DNA of 64,000 nucleotides from Pseudomonadales bacterium (GTDB lineage: Bacteria; Pseudomonadota; Gammaproteobacteria; Pseudomonadales; Azotimanducaceae): the NCBI GenBank assembly GCA_028285415.1, contig JANQPF010000002.1, forward strand, positions 62,001 to 126,000. Reading direction: 5' to 3'. A model generated the notes under the pieces. The model had not been told where the DNA came from. It did no database searches and saw only the letters and a list, made by a program, of their open reading frames with translations. The position numbers and the translations under genes were made by a program. Each line of letters begins with the position of its first letter. Position 1 is the stretch's first letter. Positions 22,934-32,800 of the stretch are shown piece after piece.

Positions 22934-24088
22934 ATGTTTACGAAAACAGTTCGTGTTGCAGAAAACCAACGGGTCCTTTGGTTCCGTGATGGCAACCTGA
23001 TGGGTGTGTTGGCTCCTGGAAAGTACAATTTCTGGAAGCGCACACGGCACCTGAGATTCGACAGCTTCAACGTCGAGGACGGCGAGGCGATGCTGCCGAA
23101 CGCCCAGTACCTGGTTCGAGAGCACGGAGACGTGCTGAGCGAGTACCTGGACATTCGGGTGCTCGAGCAAAACCAGGTTGCGTTGATCTCGGTCAGCAAG
23201 CTGGTAACGAGGCTGGCACTACCCGGTGAAGTTGTGGCGTTCTGGAAGAACTCAGTCGATACAGCGATCCAGGTTGTGGAATTCACGGATGATCTGGCGG
23301 TGCCTGAGGCATGGGTCCAGGCCATCAACCGATGTGGTGATGCTGTTGCGCTGGCAACGCTGAGCAAGGCCATTCTTCCGGTCACGGTAGATCAGGGCTT
23401 TGAGTCACTGTTGATGATTGATGGTGACGTCGATCGCACGCTGACACCAGGCCGGTATGCCTTCTGGAAGCTTGGCCGCGACGTGAAAGCCCTGGCGGTG
23501 GACAAGCGTGTGCAGGAGATTGAGATCAACGGTCAGGAAATTTTGACTCGCGATCGCGTTTCACTGCGCACGAATGCATCACTGCAGTATCGCATCACGG
23601 ATGCGGTGCAAGCCATCGTGCAAACGCCCGATGTCGAAGGCTTGGCTTATCGTGCTGTGCAGTTCGCCCTGCGTCGAACCATTGGGTCTCTGACGCTGGA
23701 TGAGCTCCTGGCTGACAAGACCAAGCTTGGCGAGGATGTTCAGTCTGAGGTCGGCGATGAACTTGCGAAGGCGGGTATCGCCGTGACCATGGTTGGCGTG
23801 AAGGATTTCATCTTGCCTGGCGAGATGAAAACCATCCTGAACCAGGTGGTCGAGGCTGAGAAAGTTGCCGAGGCGAACGCGATTCGCCGACGTGACGAAA
23901 CTCAGGCTGTCAGAGCGCTGGCGAACACTGCCAAGCAGTTGGAGCGCAACGCAATGATGGCTCGACTGAAGGAGCTGGAGACGCTTGAGCAAGTGTCTGC
24001 CAGTGTCGACACCTTGAACGTCTACAACGGACTGGACGGCGTGATGGGTCAACTCGTAAAACTCCAACCTCAGGGAAGAGAGGAGTAA
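22934..24088 (+). CDS. slipin/SPFH (stomatin-like) protein
   Basis: The 384-residue protein begins MFTKTVRVAENQRVLWFRDG and contains LMGVLAPGKYNFW and TLTPGRYAFWKLG, paired N-terminal segments typical of RtcB-associated slipins. An SPFH/Band 7 domain follows (VQEIEINGQEILTRDRVSL, SLQYRITD, RRTIGSLTLDELL, VKDFILPGEMKTILNQV; about 200-330), then a charged coiled-coil tail. No transmembrane helix is evident, so it is probably soluble or peripheral, forming oligomeric scaffolds. Slipin genes neighbour rtcB in several bacterial RNA-repair operons; the precise role is unknown. AAGGAG precedes the start at a spacing of 9. Confidence 0.85.
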   Translation: MFTKTVRVAENQRVLWFRDGNLMGVLAPGKYNFWKRTRHLRFDSFNVEDGEAMLPNAQYLVREHGDVLSEYLDIRVLEQNQVALISVSKLVTRLALPGEVVAFWKNSVDTAIQVVEFTDDLAVPEAWVQAINRCGDAVALATLSKAILPVTVDQGFESLLMIDGDVDRTLTPGRYAFWKLGRDVKALAVDKRVQEIEINGQEILTRDRVSLRTNASLQYRITDAVQAIVQTPDVEGLAYRAVQFALRRTIGSLTLDELLADKTKLGEDVQSEVGDELAKAGIAVTMVGVKDFILPGEMKTILNQVVEAEKVAEANAIRRRDETQAVRALANTAKQLERNAMMARLKELETLEQVSASVDTLNVYNGLDGVMGQLVKLQPQGREE

Positions 24089-24092
24089 CTCG

Positions 24093-24131
24093 GCGGTGGC
24101 ACGTACGTGCCGCCGCGCTCTCACTATTTTT
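24093..24131 (+). terminator. possible terminator after slipin
   Basis: A strong palindrome pairs GCGGTGGCACGT with ACGTGCCGCCGC (24093-24116), and a run of five T follows at 24127-24131. The 10-base spacer between stem and T-run is longer than in standard intrinsic terminators. A further tRNA lies 6 bases downstream, so termination may be partial. Confidence 0.4.
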
Positions 24132-24137
24132 CGATTA

Positions 24138-24224
24138 GGAAGGTGCTGCTGGGTGGGCCGGCAACTGGTCTTGAAAACCAGAGGTGTTTAACAGCACGGG
24201 GTTCGACTCCTCCACTTTCCGCCA
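24138..24224 (+). tRNA. tRNA-Ser(TGA)
   Basis: Acceptor GGAAGGT pairs with ACTTTCC, discriminator G, encoded CCA. Anticodon stem CTGGT/ACCAG carries loop CTTGAAA. A class II variable arm of about 16 nt is present, then a T-arm with loop TTCGACT. It is the last tRNA of the array and has no insertion. Confidence 0.9.
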
Positions 24225-24306
24225 TGCATACGGTAAAACGTGGCTTTGTGCGAAGCTTCCGTTAGCATTCCCGGCACTTGTCGTTGTCGATTTTGGATTT
24301 TCCGCT

Positions 24307-25146
24307 TTGACCAGATCCCTGCTATCCAGACTGGCTGACTCGCTGCGCGCTCGTGGGTTGAAAGAGACGTTACGATACTACGCGGGTCGTGCCGCACTGA
24401 AGCTGAACGCGATCGAGGATGTTGCGGCGACTCGGCTGCGTCTTGCGGAGCACTTCAATCAGGTGTTTGACGCAACTGTTCAATATGGGCCATTCAGCGG
24501 CTTCCGGTTCACGGCCACATCGTGGTGGAGTGATATCAACAGGGCCAGCATGCTGTTCGGTTTCTATGAACAGGAAGTCCTGAACGCACTGGTATCAGCC
24601 AGCCGCGAGCGCAGTGTCTTCATTGATATTGGTGCGGCTGATGGTTACTACGCCGTTGCGGCCGTCAGCCAGGGTTTGTTCGATCAATCCCATGCATTTG
24701 AGATATCTGAACAGGGCAGGTCAATGATCCGGGAGAATGCGCTGCTTAACGGGGTTGCCGATCAGATATCAATTCACGGTGAGGCGGATGCGAGCGAGTT
24801 GGCGATGATACCGGAAGCGCAGCGCAATGATGCCGTTGTGCTTATCGATATCGAAGGCGCTGAGTTCGCATTTCTCACGGCGGGTGTGGTGGAACTGCTG
24901 AAGCGGGCCATAGTGATCATCGAACTCCACGAGTGGCTGCTCGACGACGGCAGTGAACGGTTGGTCGAGCTCAGAGAAAGGGCGGCAGAACACTTTACGG
25001 TGACCGTTCTGACCACGTCGATCCGTGACCTGTCGGCTTACCCTGAGCTCGACACTGTCTCGGACTCTGAGCGCTGGCTGCTGTGTTCGGAAGGCCGGGG
25101 GCGGCGTATGCAATGGTGGGTTTTGTCCCCTATGCGACCAGTCTGA
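24307..25146 (+). CDS. FkbM-like SAM-dependent methyltransferase
   Basis: The product has a Rossmann-type SAM motif (VFIDIGAADGYYAVAA, near residue 105), an acidic residue after beta-2 (AFEIS) and VVLIDIEGAEFAFL, the pattern of FkbM-type class I methyltransferases. No ATG is available in frame; I use TTG 24307, about 279 residues, because frames further upstream run into tRNA-Ser. The start is uncertain. The N-terminal ~90 residues are helical and specific to this protein. The methyl acceptor is unknown. It is convergent with the acyl-CoA dehydrogenase, the stop codons lying within a few bases. Confidence 0.7.
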   Translation: MTRSLLSRLADSLRARGLKETLRYYAGRAALKLNAIEDVAATRLRLAEHFNQVFDATVQYGPFSGFRFTATSWWSDINRASMLFGFYEQEVLNALVSASRERSVFIDIGAADGYYAVAAVSQGLFDQSHAFEISEQGRSMIRENALLNGVADQISIHGEADASELAMIPEAQRNDAVVLIDIEGAEFAFLTAGVVELLKRAIVIIELHEWLLDDGSERLVELRERAAEHFTVTVLTTSIRDLSAYPELDTVSDSERWLLCSEGRGRRMQWWVLSPMRPV

Positions 25147-25148
25147 CG

Positions 25149-26369
25149 TCAGGACTCCGGATAGATTCCTAATGCCACCTGGCCGACGTATCCGCGAATA
25201 TCCACCGCTGCATGTGGTTGCATGAAGGGTCCGGCGCGGACATCCCGATAAAGCTGGGACAGCGGGTTGCCCGCCATGAATCCGGAACCCCCTGCAAGGT
25301 CCATAGCTTTGTCAACGATGGATATGGCGCCGCGATTCACCACCCACTTTGCGGCCTGGTATGACTGCATGAGTTCGTGCGCCTGTTCGAGAGAGGGTGG
25401 GTGCTCTGCCGCGTTCGAAAGCCATTCGTCCACGCCTGAGCCAGCTTGGGCGAGTGTGCCCCGGCATTGAGTGAGTTCAATCTCGAGCTCGCCGACGCTC
25501 TGCTGTACACCCGGGTTGTCTCTTACCGGTTGATCAAGTTTCTTCTGGGCGCTGAGCGATTCCAGCGCGAGTGCTCGAGCATGTTCTGCGATACCAAGGA
25601 ATGCAGCAACCAGCGTGAGGTTTCCCAGCGTTCGATTGATCAGCACTGGGGTGCTCCACTCACCCCATCGCGCGAGTTTACGAACTGCACCCGCTCCGAC
25701 TCTGACGTCTTCAAATTTTATCGACTGGCTGCCTGAACCCCGCATGCCTAGTGCATCCCAGTCATCCTGTGGAATCAGTCCCGGGGAGTCGATTGGCAAC
25801 AGTGTGGTCGCGAGGAAATCTCCTTCCTCGTCGCGCAGACGTAGATTCATTGCAAGGTGGGTTGCCAGTGGCGACATCGTGACGAACATCTTGTGGCCAT
25901 TGATCAGCCACCCATCTTCGCTTGCCGTCGCTTCTGTGAAAGGATGCAGATTGTCGGTTCCGCGCTCGGTGGCGGTGGCGCAGATGAGCATCTCACCTGC
26001 CGCTACCGCGCGTAGCGGGACGGCCGCTCCAGAATCTGCCCGGCTTCCCGCCATGGCGTAAGCCTGGGCCATGCCTCGCGTGACTGCCAGGTGCATGTTT
26101 ATCGCAATCGCAGCTGCGCCGTCACCCTGGGCAAGCGCGCGTATGCCCAACATCCAGTCGTATACGGAAGTGAGCCCCCAGCCTCCCAGCTCTTCGGGCA
26201 CGCAGGCGGCTGCGATACCGACATCCTGCAGAGTGCGGAATGTCTGCGCGGACATCGTGGAATCTCGGTCCGCGATGGGTGCTGATTCGCGCAATTCGGG
26301 GATCAGATCGGTAGCGGCAGCAACGAAGCGCCGTCCCGCTTCAGTCTTGGGGCGCAGGTCAAATGTCAT
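25149..26369 (-). CDS. acyl-CoA dehydrogenase family protein
   Basis: The 406-residue protein follows the acyl-CoA dehydrogenase fold: helical N-domain with VGIAAACVPEELGGWGL, the FAD-contacting ATATERGTD and GHKMFVTMS strands, PGLIPQDDWDALGMRGSGSQ, and a helical C-domain with MDLAGGSGFMAGNPLSQLYR, which fits FAD and substrate binding. It oxidises an acyl-CoA or a related substrate in the cytoplasm. I choose ATG 26369; the frame is open to 26522, but that part overlaps the divergent upstream gene and is not ACAD-like. Confidence 0.9.
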   Translation of the reverse strand: MTFDLRPKTEAGRRFVAAATDLIPELRESAPIADRDSTMSAQTFRTLQDVGIAAACVPEELGGWGLTSVYDWMLGIRALAQGDGAAAIAINMHLAVTRGMAQAYAMAGSRADSGAAVPLRAVAAGEMLICATATERGTDNLHPFTEATASEDGWLINGHKMFVTMSPLATHLAMNLRLRDEEGDFLATTLLPIDSPGLIPQDDWDALGMRGSGSQSIKFEDVRVGAGAVRKLARWGEWSTPVLINRTLGNLTLVAAFLGIAEHARALALESLSAQKKLDQPVRDNPGVQQSVGELEIELTQCRGTLAQAGSGVDEWLSNAAEHPPSLEQAHELMQSYQAAKWVVNRGAISIVDKAMDLAGGSGFMAGNPLSQLYRDVRAGPFMQPHAAVDIRGYVGQVALGIYPES

Positions 26370-26483
26370 GGTTGCAGGATATCGCTCCCGAAAGGCGCGG
26401 GCCAGAGTGCGTAGCTTGAGATGCGTCACAGATGACATCCGCGAGGTCATATAGGCTGGGGAAGAGAATGAAAGGGCCTGGAA

Positions 26484-27842
26484 ATGGAATTCTCTTCGGA
26501 CCAACTCCCCTACCTGATTCACACCTTTTCGATTGCACTGGTCGTCGCAGCAGTTGCGCTCTTCGTGCGCGCCTTTTTCCTGAACCGAAAAGTTGCAGCC
26601 ATGACGGCAGACATGGCGAAAAAGCCCGTGCCGGAACTCGTCGGTGAACTCGAAAAGGCGAAATCGTCGATAACCGAGAAACTGGAAAAGGGCAACGCCG
26701 CCATGTCCAGTCTGCTCGAAGCGTGTGCTGGCGCCGAAGCTCAGGTGCGACAGATTGACGCTGGCCTCCCACCGCCAAACTTCAAAATCGACGACGACGA
26801 AAGTCTAAAATCCGACATTCGCGCGGCCCGTGCCCGTCAGCTCGAGCTCATCAAGACGCAGGGTGCAATCACCTCGCTGACAAGTTGGGAGTGGTTCGGA
26901 AGCAAGTCAGACGGGGACAAGCTGATTAAAACATACAACAAGCTGATGATCAGCGCGTTCAACGCCGAATTCGATATGGCGCGAGACAAGATGCGCTACA
27001 ACAGCTTCGATACCGCTGTGACAAAACTCTATTCCAGCGTTGATGCGCTGGAGAGGCTCGCTGAAACCGTCAACGTATTGATCTCCCCGGAGTACCTTTC
27101 TTTAAAAGAGGAAGAGCTCCGTTTCTGGCATGCGGACCTGGTGCGCAGGCAAGAGGAAAAAGAGGCGCGAAAACGGGAAAAGGCCATCATTCGAGAGCAG
27201 AACAGAGAATACGGGCACGCCTCGGATGACGAGGATGAAGAAGACGACGAAATCGAAAACCAGCTTGCCCTCTGCTCCGCTGAGCTCGAAAGGGCGCGTG
27301 CGCGGGCAGCACAGATTGCCGGGGATGAACTGGCTAAACTCGAACTGGAAATCGAGAAAATTGAAACTGAGAAGCAGGAGCTTGCCGCCAGGTTCGAACG
27401 CGCCACCGCCCAGGCGCAAATTACCCGTGCGGGTTATGTTTATGTCATCTCCAATATCGGCAGCTTCGGCGAAGGGGTCTGCAAGATTGGCATGACGCGG
27501 CGCCTGGAACCCATGGCCAGGGTGGTGGAGCTGGGTGATGCGAGCGTCCCTTACCGCTTCGATGTGCATACGCTTGCGTTCGTGGACGACGCACCCAAAC
27601 TCGAAAAAGGGCTGCACAAGGCGTTCAACTCCAGACGCGTCAACAAAGACAATCCCCGCAAAGAATTCTTCTTTGTCTCCCCGGAAGAAGTGCGAACCCT
27701 GATGGATAAGGTTGGCATCAAGTCGTCCTGGTATTTCGAATGCGATGCCAGGGAGTTCCGGGAATCTGAGCTGATGCGGGAAGCAAAGCTCGGCGAGCGT
27801 CATGTGAAGTCCGCTTCCGCGGAACTGCCGGAATCCATCTGA
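26484..27842 (+). CDS. membrane-anchored coiled-coil protein with T5orf172 (GIY-YIG-like) domain
   Basis: The 452-residue protein has one N-terminal transmembrane helix (about 12-34, LIHTFSIALVVAAVALFVRA). A DUF4041-type helical region with KMRYNSFDTAVTKLYSSVDA follows, then a long charged coiled coil (about 200-310). At about 312-410 lies a T5orf172/MUG113 domain: AGYVYVISNIGSFGEGVCKI followed by GMTRRLEP, DVHTLAFVDDA, LHKAFNSRRVNKDN and KEFFFVS. This fold is GIY-YIG nuclease-like and thought to act on DNA. AAGGG lies 8 nt before the ATG. Its closest relative is the next gene, 8 bases downstream. Phage- and defence-associated genes carry such domains; the target is unknown. Confidence 0.8.
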   Translation: MEFSSDQLPYLIHTFSIALVVAAVALFVRAFFLNRKVAAMTADMAKKPVPELVGELEKAKSSITEKLEKGNAAMSSLLEACAGAEAQVRQIDAGLPPPNFKIDDDESLKSDIRAARARQLELIKTQGAITSLTSWEWFGSKSDGDKLIKTYNKLMISAFNAEFDMARDKMRYNSFDTAVTKLYSSVDALERLAETVNVLISPEYLSLKEEELRFWHADLVRRQEEKEARKREKAIIREQNREYGHASDDEDEEDDEIENQLALCSAELERARARAAQIAGDELAKLELEIEKIETEKQELAARFERATAQAQITRAGYVYVISNIGSFGEGVCKIGMTRRLEPMARVVELGDASVPYRFDVHTLAFVDDAPKLEKGLHKAFNSRRVNKDNPRKEFFFVSPEEVRTLMDKVGIKSSWYFECDAREFRESELMREAKLGERHVKSASAELPESI

Positions 27843-27850
27843 GCGCGTCA

Positions 27851-29080
27851 ATGGATATCGCAATTGCAATGGTCTTCTTCATCGCTGCAGCGGCTGCGCT
27901 GGTTGCCGGCGTGCGATACATGATGAAAGTGAAGTCGCAGCACGACGTCCTGATGGTCGACTACGCGCCTGTGGATGCGTTGAACACGGAAGTGTCCAAG
28001 CTCTCCAGAACCTATGCCGACCTGCAGGCGCAGTACAAAGAAAAACACGGCGCGCTGCGATCGTTCGAAGCGCTGATCAATACCTATAGCCTTGGCGTGG
28101 GCACCGTCGATGTCAGCGCCTACGAGCCGCTTTACGACACCCGTGATCTCTCCGTTCTGGAGGCGGAGCTTGCGAAGGTGAAGCACAAAGCCAAATCATT
28201 GGTGCGTGCCAAGCGGGCGTGTGTTTCGCGTTTACCTGCAAACATGACGTTGAATGGCCGTAAGGCCGGGGCGAAGACGTTTGTGAACCGCGAGATCAGA
28301 CTGCGTATCCGGTGTCTGGATAATGAAGTCAAAGCGGCGATCGCAGCGGTGGAGTGGAACAACATCAGCCGTCTGGTCGATCGCGTTCAGAAGAAGTTTC
28401 AGGAAATCAACGACGACAGCAAGATGGTCAAGATTTTCCTGGAAAAGGAATATCTGGATCTCAAGGTCCGTGAGCTGCGCCTGCACTACGAAGTCAAACA
28501 GCTGAAGGAGAGCCTCAAGGAGGAGGAGCGGGAGGAGCGCCGGCGCATTCGTGAAGAAGAGCGTGATGCCGAACGCGTGAAGAAGGAGCTTGCGAAGGCT
28601 GAGAAGGATCGGGTGCGCATGGAACGGTTGGTGGCGCAGGAACTGGCCAAGATCGGCGAGGCGACGGACGCGCAAAAGGAGAAGCTGGGGCTTCACCAGA
28701 AGGAGCTCGAGCTCTTGAAAGCCAGAGAGTCGCGGGCAATTTCTCTGGCGCAGCTGACCCGTGCGGGCTTCGTCTACGTGATCTCGAATCCTGCGTCATT
28801 CGGCGAGGGCATCTGCAAAATTGGCATGACCCGGCGCCTGGATCCCAACGATCGCGTTAAGGAATTGGGTGATGCTTCTGTGCCGGAACGGTTTACGGTG
28901 CATGCCTTCATCTATACCGAGGATGCGCCAACGCTCGAGAAGTACTTTCACGTCCACTTCGATGATCGCCGGGTAAACCTCGTAAATCGCCGGAAAGAAT
29001 TTTTCCGCGTGTCGCCTGAAGAAGCGCTTGGCGCGCTGGAAAGCTACTCAGGGGAATACGACGTCGAGCGGGTTGGCTAG
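27851..29080 (+). CDS. paralogous membrane-anchored T5orf172 protein
   Basis: The 409-residue protein repeats the architecture of its upstream neighbour. It has a transmembrane helix at 4-24 (AIAMVFFIAAAAALVAGVRY), a DUF4041-like helical region, an Arg/Glu-rich coiled coil (about 205-300) and a C-terminal T5orf172 domain (AGFVYVISNPASFGEGICKI then GMTRRLDP, VHAFIYTEDA, FHVHFDDRRVN, KEFFRVS). The two nuclease-like domains are clearly homologous while the N-terminal halves have diverged, so this is an old tandem duplication. The start follows the previous stop by 8 bases, indicating co-transcription. Function unknown. Confidence 0.8.
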   Translation: MDIAIAMVFFIAAAAALVAGVRYMMKVKSQHDVLMVDYAPVDALNTEVSKLSRTYADLQAQYKEKHGALRSFEALINTYSLGVGTVDVSAYEPLYDTRDLSVLEAELAKVKHKAKSLVRAKRACVSRLPANMTLNGRKAGAKTFVNREIRLRIRCLDNEVKAAIAAVEWNNISRLVDRVQKKFQEINDDSKMVKIFLEKEYLDLKVRELRLHYEVKQLKESLKEEEREERRRIREEERDAERVKKELAKAEKDRVRMERLVAQELAKIGEATDAQKEKLGLHQKELELLKARESRAISLAQLTRAGFVYVISNPASFGEGICKIGMTRRLDPNDRVKELGDASVPERFTVHAFIYTEDAPTLEKYFHVHFDDRRVNLVNRRKEFFRVSPEEALGALESYSGEYDVERVG

Positions 29081-29095
29081 GTCGACACGCGAGCT

Positions 29096-29773
29096 TTATG
29101 ACGCGCTCTTGTTCTTGGACTTCGTGCTGCGATGAAAGCTATTCACGCGCTTCGGCAAGCGCCGGTCCCGAGTTTTCAGCTTTTGTAGAAACGCGATGCA
29201 CTCGTGGACCTTCTCGAGGTCTTCTTCCTCTGAGGTCAGCACGTTTTCCCAGGTGGTGTTCGGGCTCGAATACAGGTGCACGCGGTTCCGTACTTTGAGG
29301 AGACGGCTAAGGCTCGCGTTAATGGGTTTGATGTCGGCCCAGTGACGCTTGTCCGCTTTCCAGGCGACGACCAGGCTGCCGAAGGTGGCCTTGTCTGAAA
29401 TTCTGATGTGTCGCGACTGGGCATGAAAGAGCAGCACACTCTCGATGACGGAGACGCCGGAAATGATGGCACTCTTCACCGCGCCGGCGCGTATGGTGAA
29501 GTTGAGGCCCAGCGGTTCTTTGTCTTGATCGACGTGCTGATGCTTCACGCGGTCGAGGAGCATCAGGTGGAACTCGAAATACTGGTGAGCGCCGAGAATG
29601 AGCTCGATGAAGCGTTCATCCTGAGCGACGTGGGATTGCCGGGCTTTCAAGTGAGGCCACTGCGCCTGGTAATCTTCGAGCGTCGGGATGCTGTGCACCG
29701 GTGGGTCGATCAGGAAATGTCTGGCCATTTGCGAGGTGAGTCCTTTCGCCCTGGACTGATCTGAGCGAACCAT
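29096..29773 (-). CDS. hypothetical protein, possible HEPN-like helical domain
   Basis: The 225-residue protein is mostly helical. Its C-terminal half has IISGVSVIESVLLFHA, then LLKVRNRVHLYSS, then a helix ending ECIAFLQKL. An R-N-x-x-H element after helix packing is reminiscent of HEPN/DUF4145-like domains, but the spacing is shorter than the RNase consensus Rx4-6H, so catalytic activity cannot be claimed. The tail is Lys/Arg-rich. It sits head-to-tail with the downstream helicase/nuclease gene on the same strand, 47 bases away, and converges with the T5orf172 gene. An in-frame ATG at 29728 is an alternative start. Confidence 0.55.
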   Translation of the reverse strand: MVRSDQSRAKGLTSQMARHFLIDPPVHSIPTLEDYQAQWPHLKARQSHVAQDERFIELILGAHQYFEFHLMLLDRVKHQHVDQDKEPLGLNFTIRAGAVKSAIISGVSVIESVLLFHAQSRHIRISDKATFGSLVVAWKADKRHWADIKPINASLSRLLKVRNRVHLYSSPNTTWENVLTSEEEDLEKVHECIAFLQKLKTRDRRLPKRVNSFHRSTKSKNKSAS

Positions 29774-29819
29774 CCTAACAATCCCGTCATGCCGGGTTTG
29801 TGACGTAGATCAAACGCGT

Positions 29820-32800
29820 CTACGTGACCTCTCTGGCGAGTTCGCCGTATCGGCAGAAACCGTTGGCCATGCGCATCTGGTTGGGTGTCTTGCAGTGCGG
29901 TGCAAGCAGCTTGGGGTTGCCGACGAGGATGCACATTGCTCTGGCACGGGACGTCGCAACGTTGAAGCGGTTCGGGTTGTAGAGGAACTCCATGCCGCGA
30001 GGGGCGTCTTCCGGGCTTGAGGAGGTCATGGAGTAGATGATAACGGCAGCTTCCTGTCCCTGGAACTTATCCACCGTGCCGATGCGTTCCTGCATGCTCG
30101 GCAGCCGTTCTTTGAGCGCGCCCACCTGGGAGTTGTATGGGGCGACGATGAGGATATCGGATTCGACCAGCTTGCTTCTTTCCCCGAGCCTGTTCGTATA
30201 GCTGCCGTCCGAGACGGTCAGATCGCTCACGATGCCAGCAATCGCCTCGACCTCTTCGTTGGCTCGTGCGGTGTTGCCGGTGTGCTCGACAGGGAAGATG
30301 AAGAAGCCCGCGCCCTCGTAGGGCGGGGTGCCGTCGAGCTGCTGGTGGATGAGGTCAGGGCGTGGCTGCAGCTTGTTCTCGTAGTAGATTTCGGAGGTGA
30401 AGGCGCAGATGGTCGGGTGCAGGCGCCAGGTTTCGTCGAGAAAGAGGCCCCGGTCCGCAGGCATCGTCTCGTGTTCTCCGAGCCAGTGCTTGAGGGCGGC
30501 AACGTCGCTGCCTTCCGGGTGGCTGCTCTGGATGGGCTGCTCGAGCTGTTGCGGGTCGCCGAGCAGGATGAGGTTCTTTGCTGCCGGTGCGGCTGCCAGC
30601 ACGTTAGACAGAGACATCTGTCCGGCTTCGTCGACGATCAGTACATCGACGGCCTGCTCGAAATCCTGGCGCGACCACATCCACTGGGTGCCGCCGACGA
30701 CGTCAATGCTGCCATCCCGCAGACCGTCGAGCACTTTGTCGTAGTCTTTGATGTTGTTGATGGACGCGTCACCCTCGTACTTGCCATTGGTGCTGTGACG
30801 GTGGAAGAGCTGCATGCCGCTGATGCCACTTTCCTGCGCGGACGCGTCAGCCTGTTCCAGCAGGTTGTGGATGACTTTGTGGCCGACGGCGGTGATGCCC
30901 ACGGTTTTGCCCGCAGCGACCAGTGCATGGATGATTTCGCCGCCGGTAAACGTTTTGCCCGCACCAGGTGGGCCCTGGATCGCGAGCACGTCGCCGTCGA
31001 GATCGAGCGCAATGCGTTTCGCAGCCTCGACAATGTCTTCGTTCTCCTTGCGCAGTGGTTGTCCCGACTTGCCTGGTGGTTGCAGGGTGAGAAGGCGCAG
31101 CGCGGAGGTGTAGGGGGAGGTTGGCGCCAGGCCGTTTGTGAGGACGTGCTGACCCAGGCGTTTCAGGGATTCGCGGATTTCTTTCGGGTTGATGTAGCTG
31201 TGGAAATACACCGTCGAAGGGCGCTTTTCTGCACTATCCGAACGATGGGTGATGTCGATCGTGCGGGCGTTGTGGTCGACGGCGTTCACCGTCCCGATTT
31301 TATTACCGTCCGTGTCGTAAACGTCTTCGCCATCGCGGGCGTCAACGTCCTGTTCTGCGAACGCGTATTGAATGACCGGCGCTTTCTTCGGGTTGGTCAC
31401 GGCAAGGAAGGTGAGGCCGGTGAGCGCTTTGCGTTCCAGGGAAAGCTCGTCTTCCTGCAGATCGCGCAGGCGAAAGAACTCCCACCAGGTGGCTTTTTCT
31501 TCGCGGCGGTGGAACTCCAGCATGTGTCCGAGGAGAAACTGTGCCTGTTGCGCTGCGTTGCGCTCATTGGGGTCGACTGGGATGTCTTTGATGAGGTGCT
31601 CCCTGAGCGCCTGCAGCTCCACGTCCAGCGGGTTGGGGTCACCGGCGGATTCCTGTGTGTGGGTTAGTCGCGGAATGGCGCCGTGTGCTGTCTCTGCTTC
31701 CGCGCGCAGCACCTCCAGCCAGACCTGCAGCCGGTGGGTTGATTCGCAGTCTTCGCGGTTGTAGTCGGTGACAATCCGCTTGTGGTCGTCGGTGGAAGGA
31801 TCGAGCGGCCCGTACTCGAGCGCCGCTTCGATGACGCGGCGGCTTGCGCTTGCCTCTCGAAGATCCTGGGCCCGCTCGTAGCCGAAAAAGGGTTCCAGGT
31901 TTTTGATGGAATAGCTTTCGACGCTCGCGATCAGGCTGCGCCGGACGATGCCGTGGAGATCGACGAACGCTTCTTCGATGAGGAGAATGTCGAGCTCACG
32001 CTCGCGGCTCGCGAAGCGCCCCATCATGCGTTTCAGAGCGGCGGGTTCGTAGGGTGCGAAGTGGTAGATGTGCGCGTGTGGGTTGCGCTCTCGCGTGGCG
32101 ATGACGGTGTCGATGAAAGCTTCGAAATTGGCCTGCTCCGCTTCGAGCGTGTCTGCCCACAAGCCGGTGTAGGCATAGCTCCCGTCCGGGTTCACCGTGA
32201 CGTAGCCGGTCAGGTACTCCTGCACGCCACCCTCAGTGAAGTGACTGCCTTCGAAATCGAGATAGATGTCGTCTGGTGTCGGCGCGGGCAGGCGCTGGAA
32301 GCCGTGCTCCCGGTCGAAGGGCGTTTTTAGTTCGTAGTGGTTGGCGCTGGTTTCGCGTCCTTTGAGCTGGATGCTGGCCTGGTCCCTGAGCTTCTTGAGC
32401 GTCTCCTCCTTGCTGGCAGACGTTGCGATGAGGGTGGGGCTGTTGGCCAGCGCGGCCAGAGAGTTGATGCCCTGCGCGCGCAGCTGCTCAATGTGTCCGG
32501 AAGACATGCCCGCGACGTAACAGAGATGATCGTCGCCGCGGCGGACTTTCTCACACTGCTGCCAGTAGGCGCAGAGATCGCAGTGACTGACGAGGTCCGG
32601 GTAAGTTGACGACGGCGCGTTTGTGAACTCGGTGATGCCTGTCGCCAGCAGGCGAAAGTAGGCGCTGAACTCGTCGCAGCGATACGTTTCGGGTTGCCAG
32701 TCGCGGCCGGGTGCGACGACGTGCATGTGCTCGGGGCGGGTGCCCTGCAGCTCGTCCAGCACCAGGCTGTACACACAAAGCTGCAGGATCGTACCGGCGC

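Noticed and set aside
18765-24224. CRISPR array or integron cassette array
   Set aside because: The repeated elements are tRNA genes with differing bodies and no regular spacers. No integrase, attC-like sites or cas genes are present.
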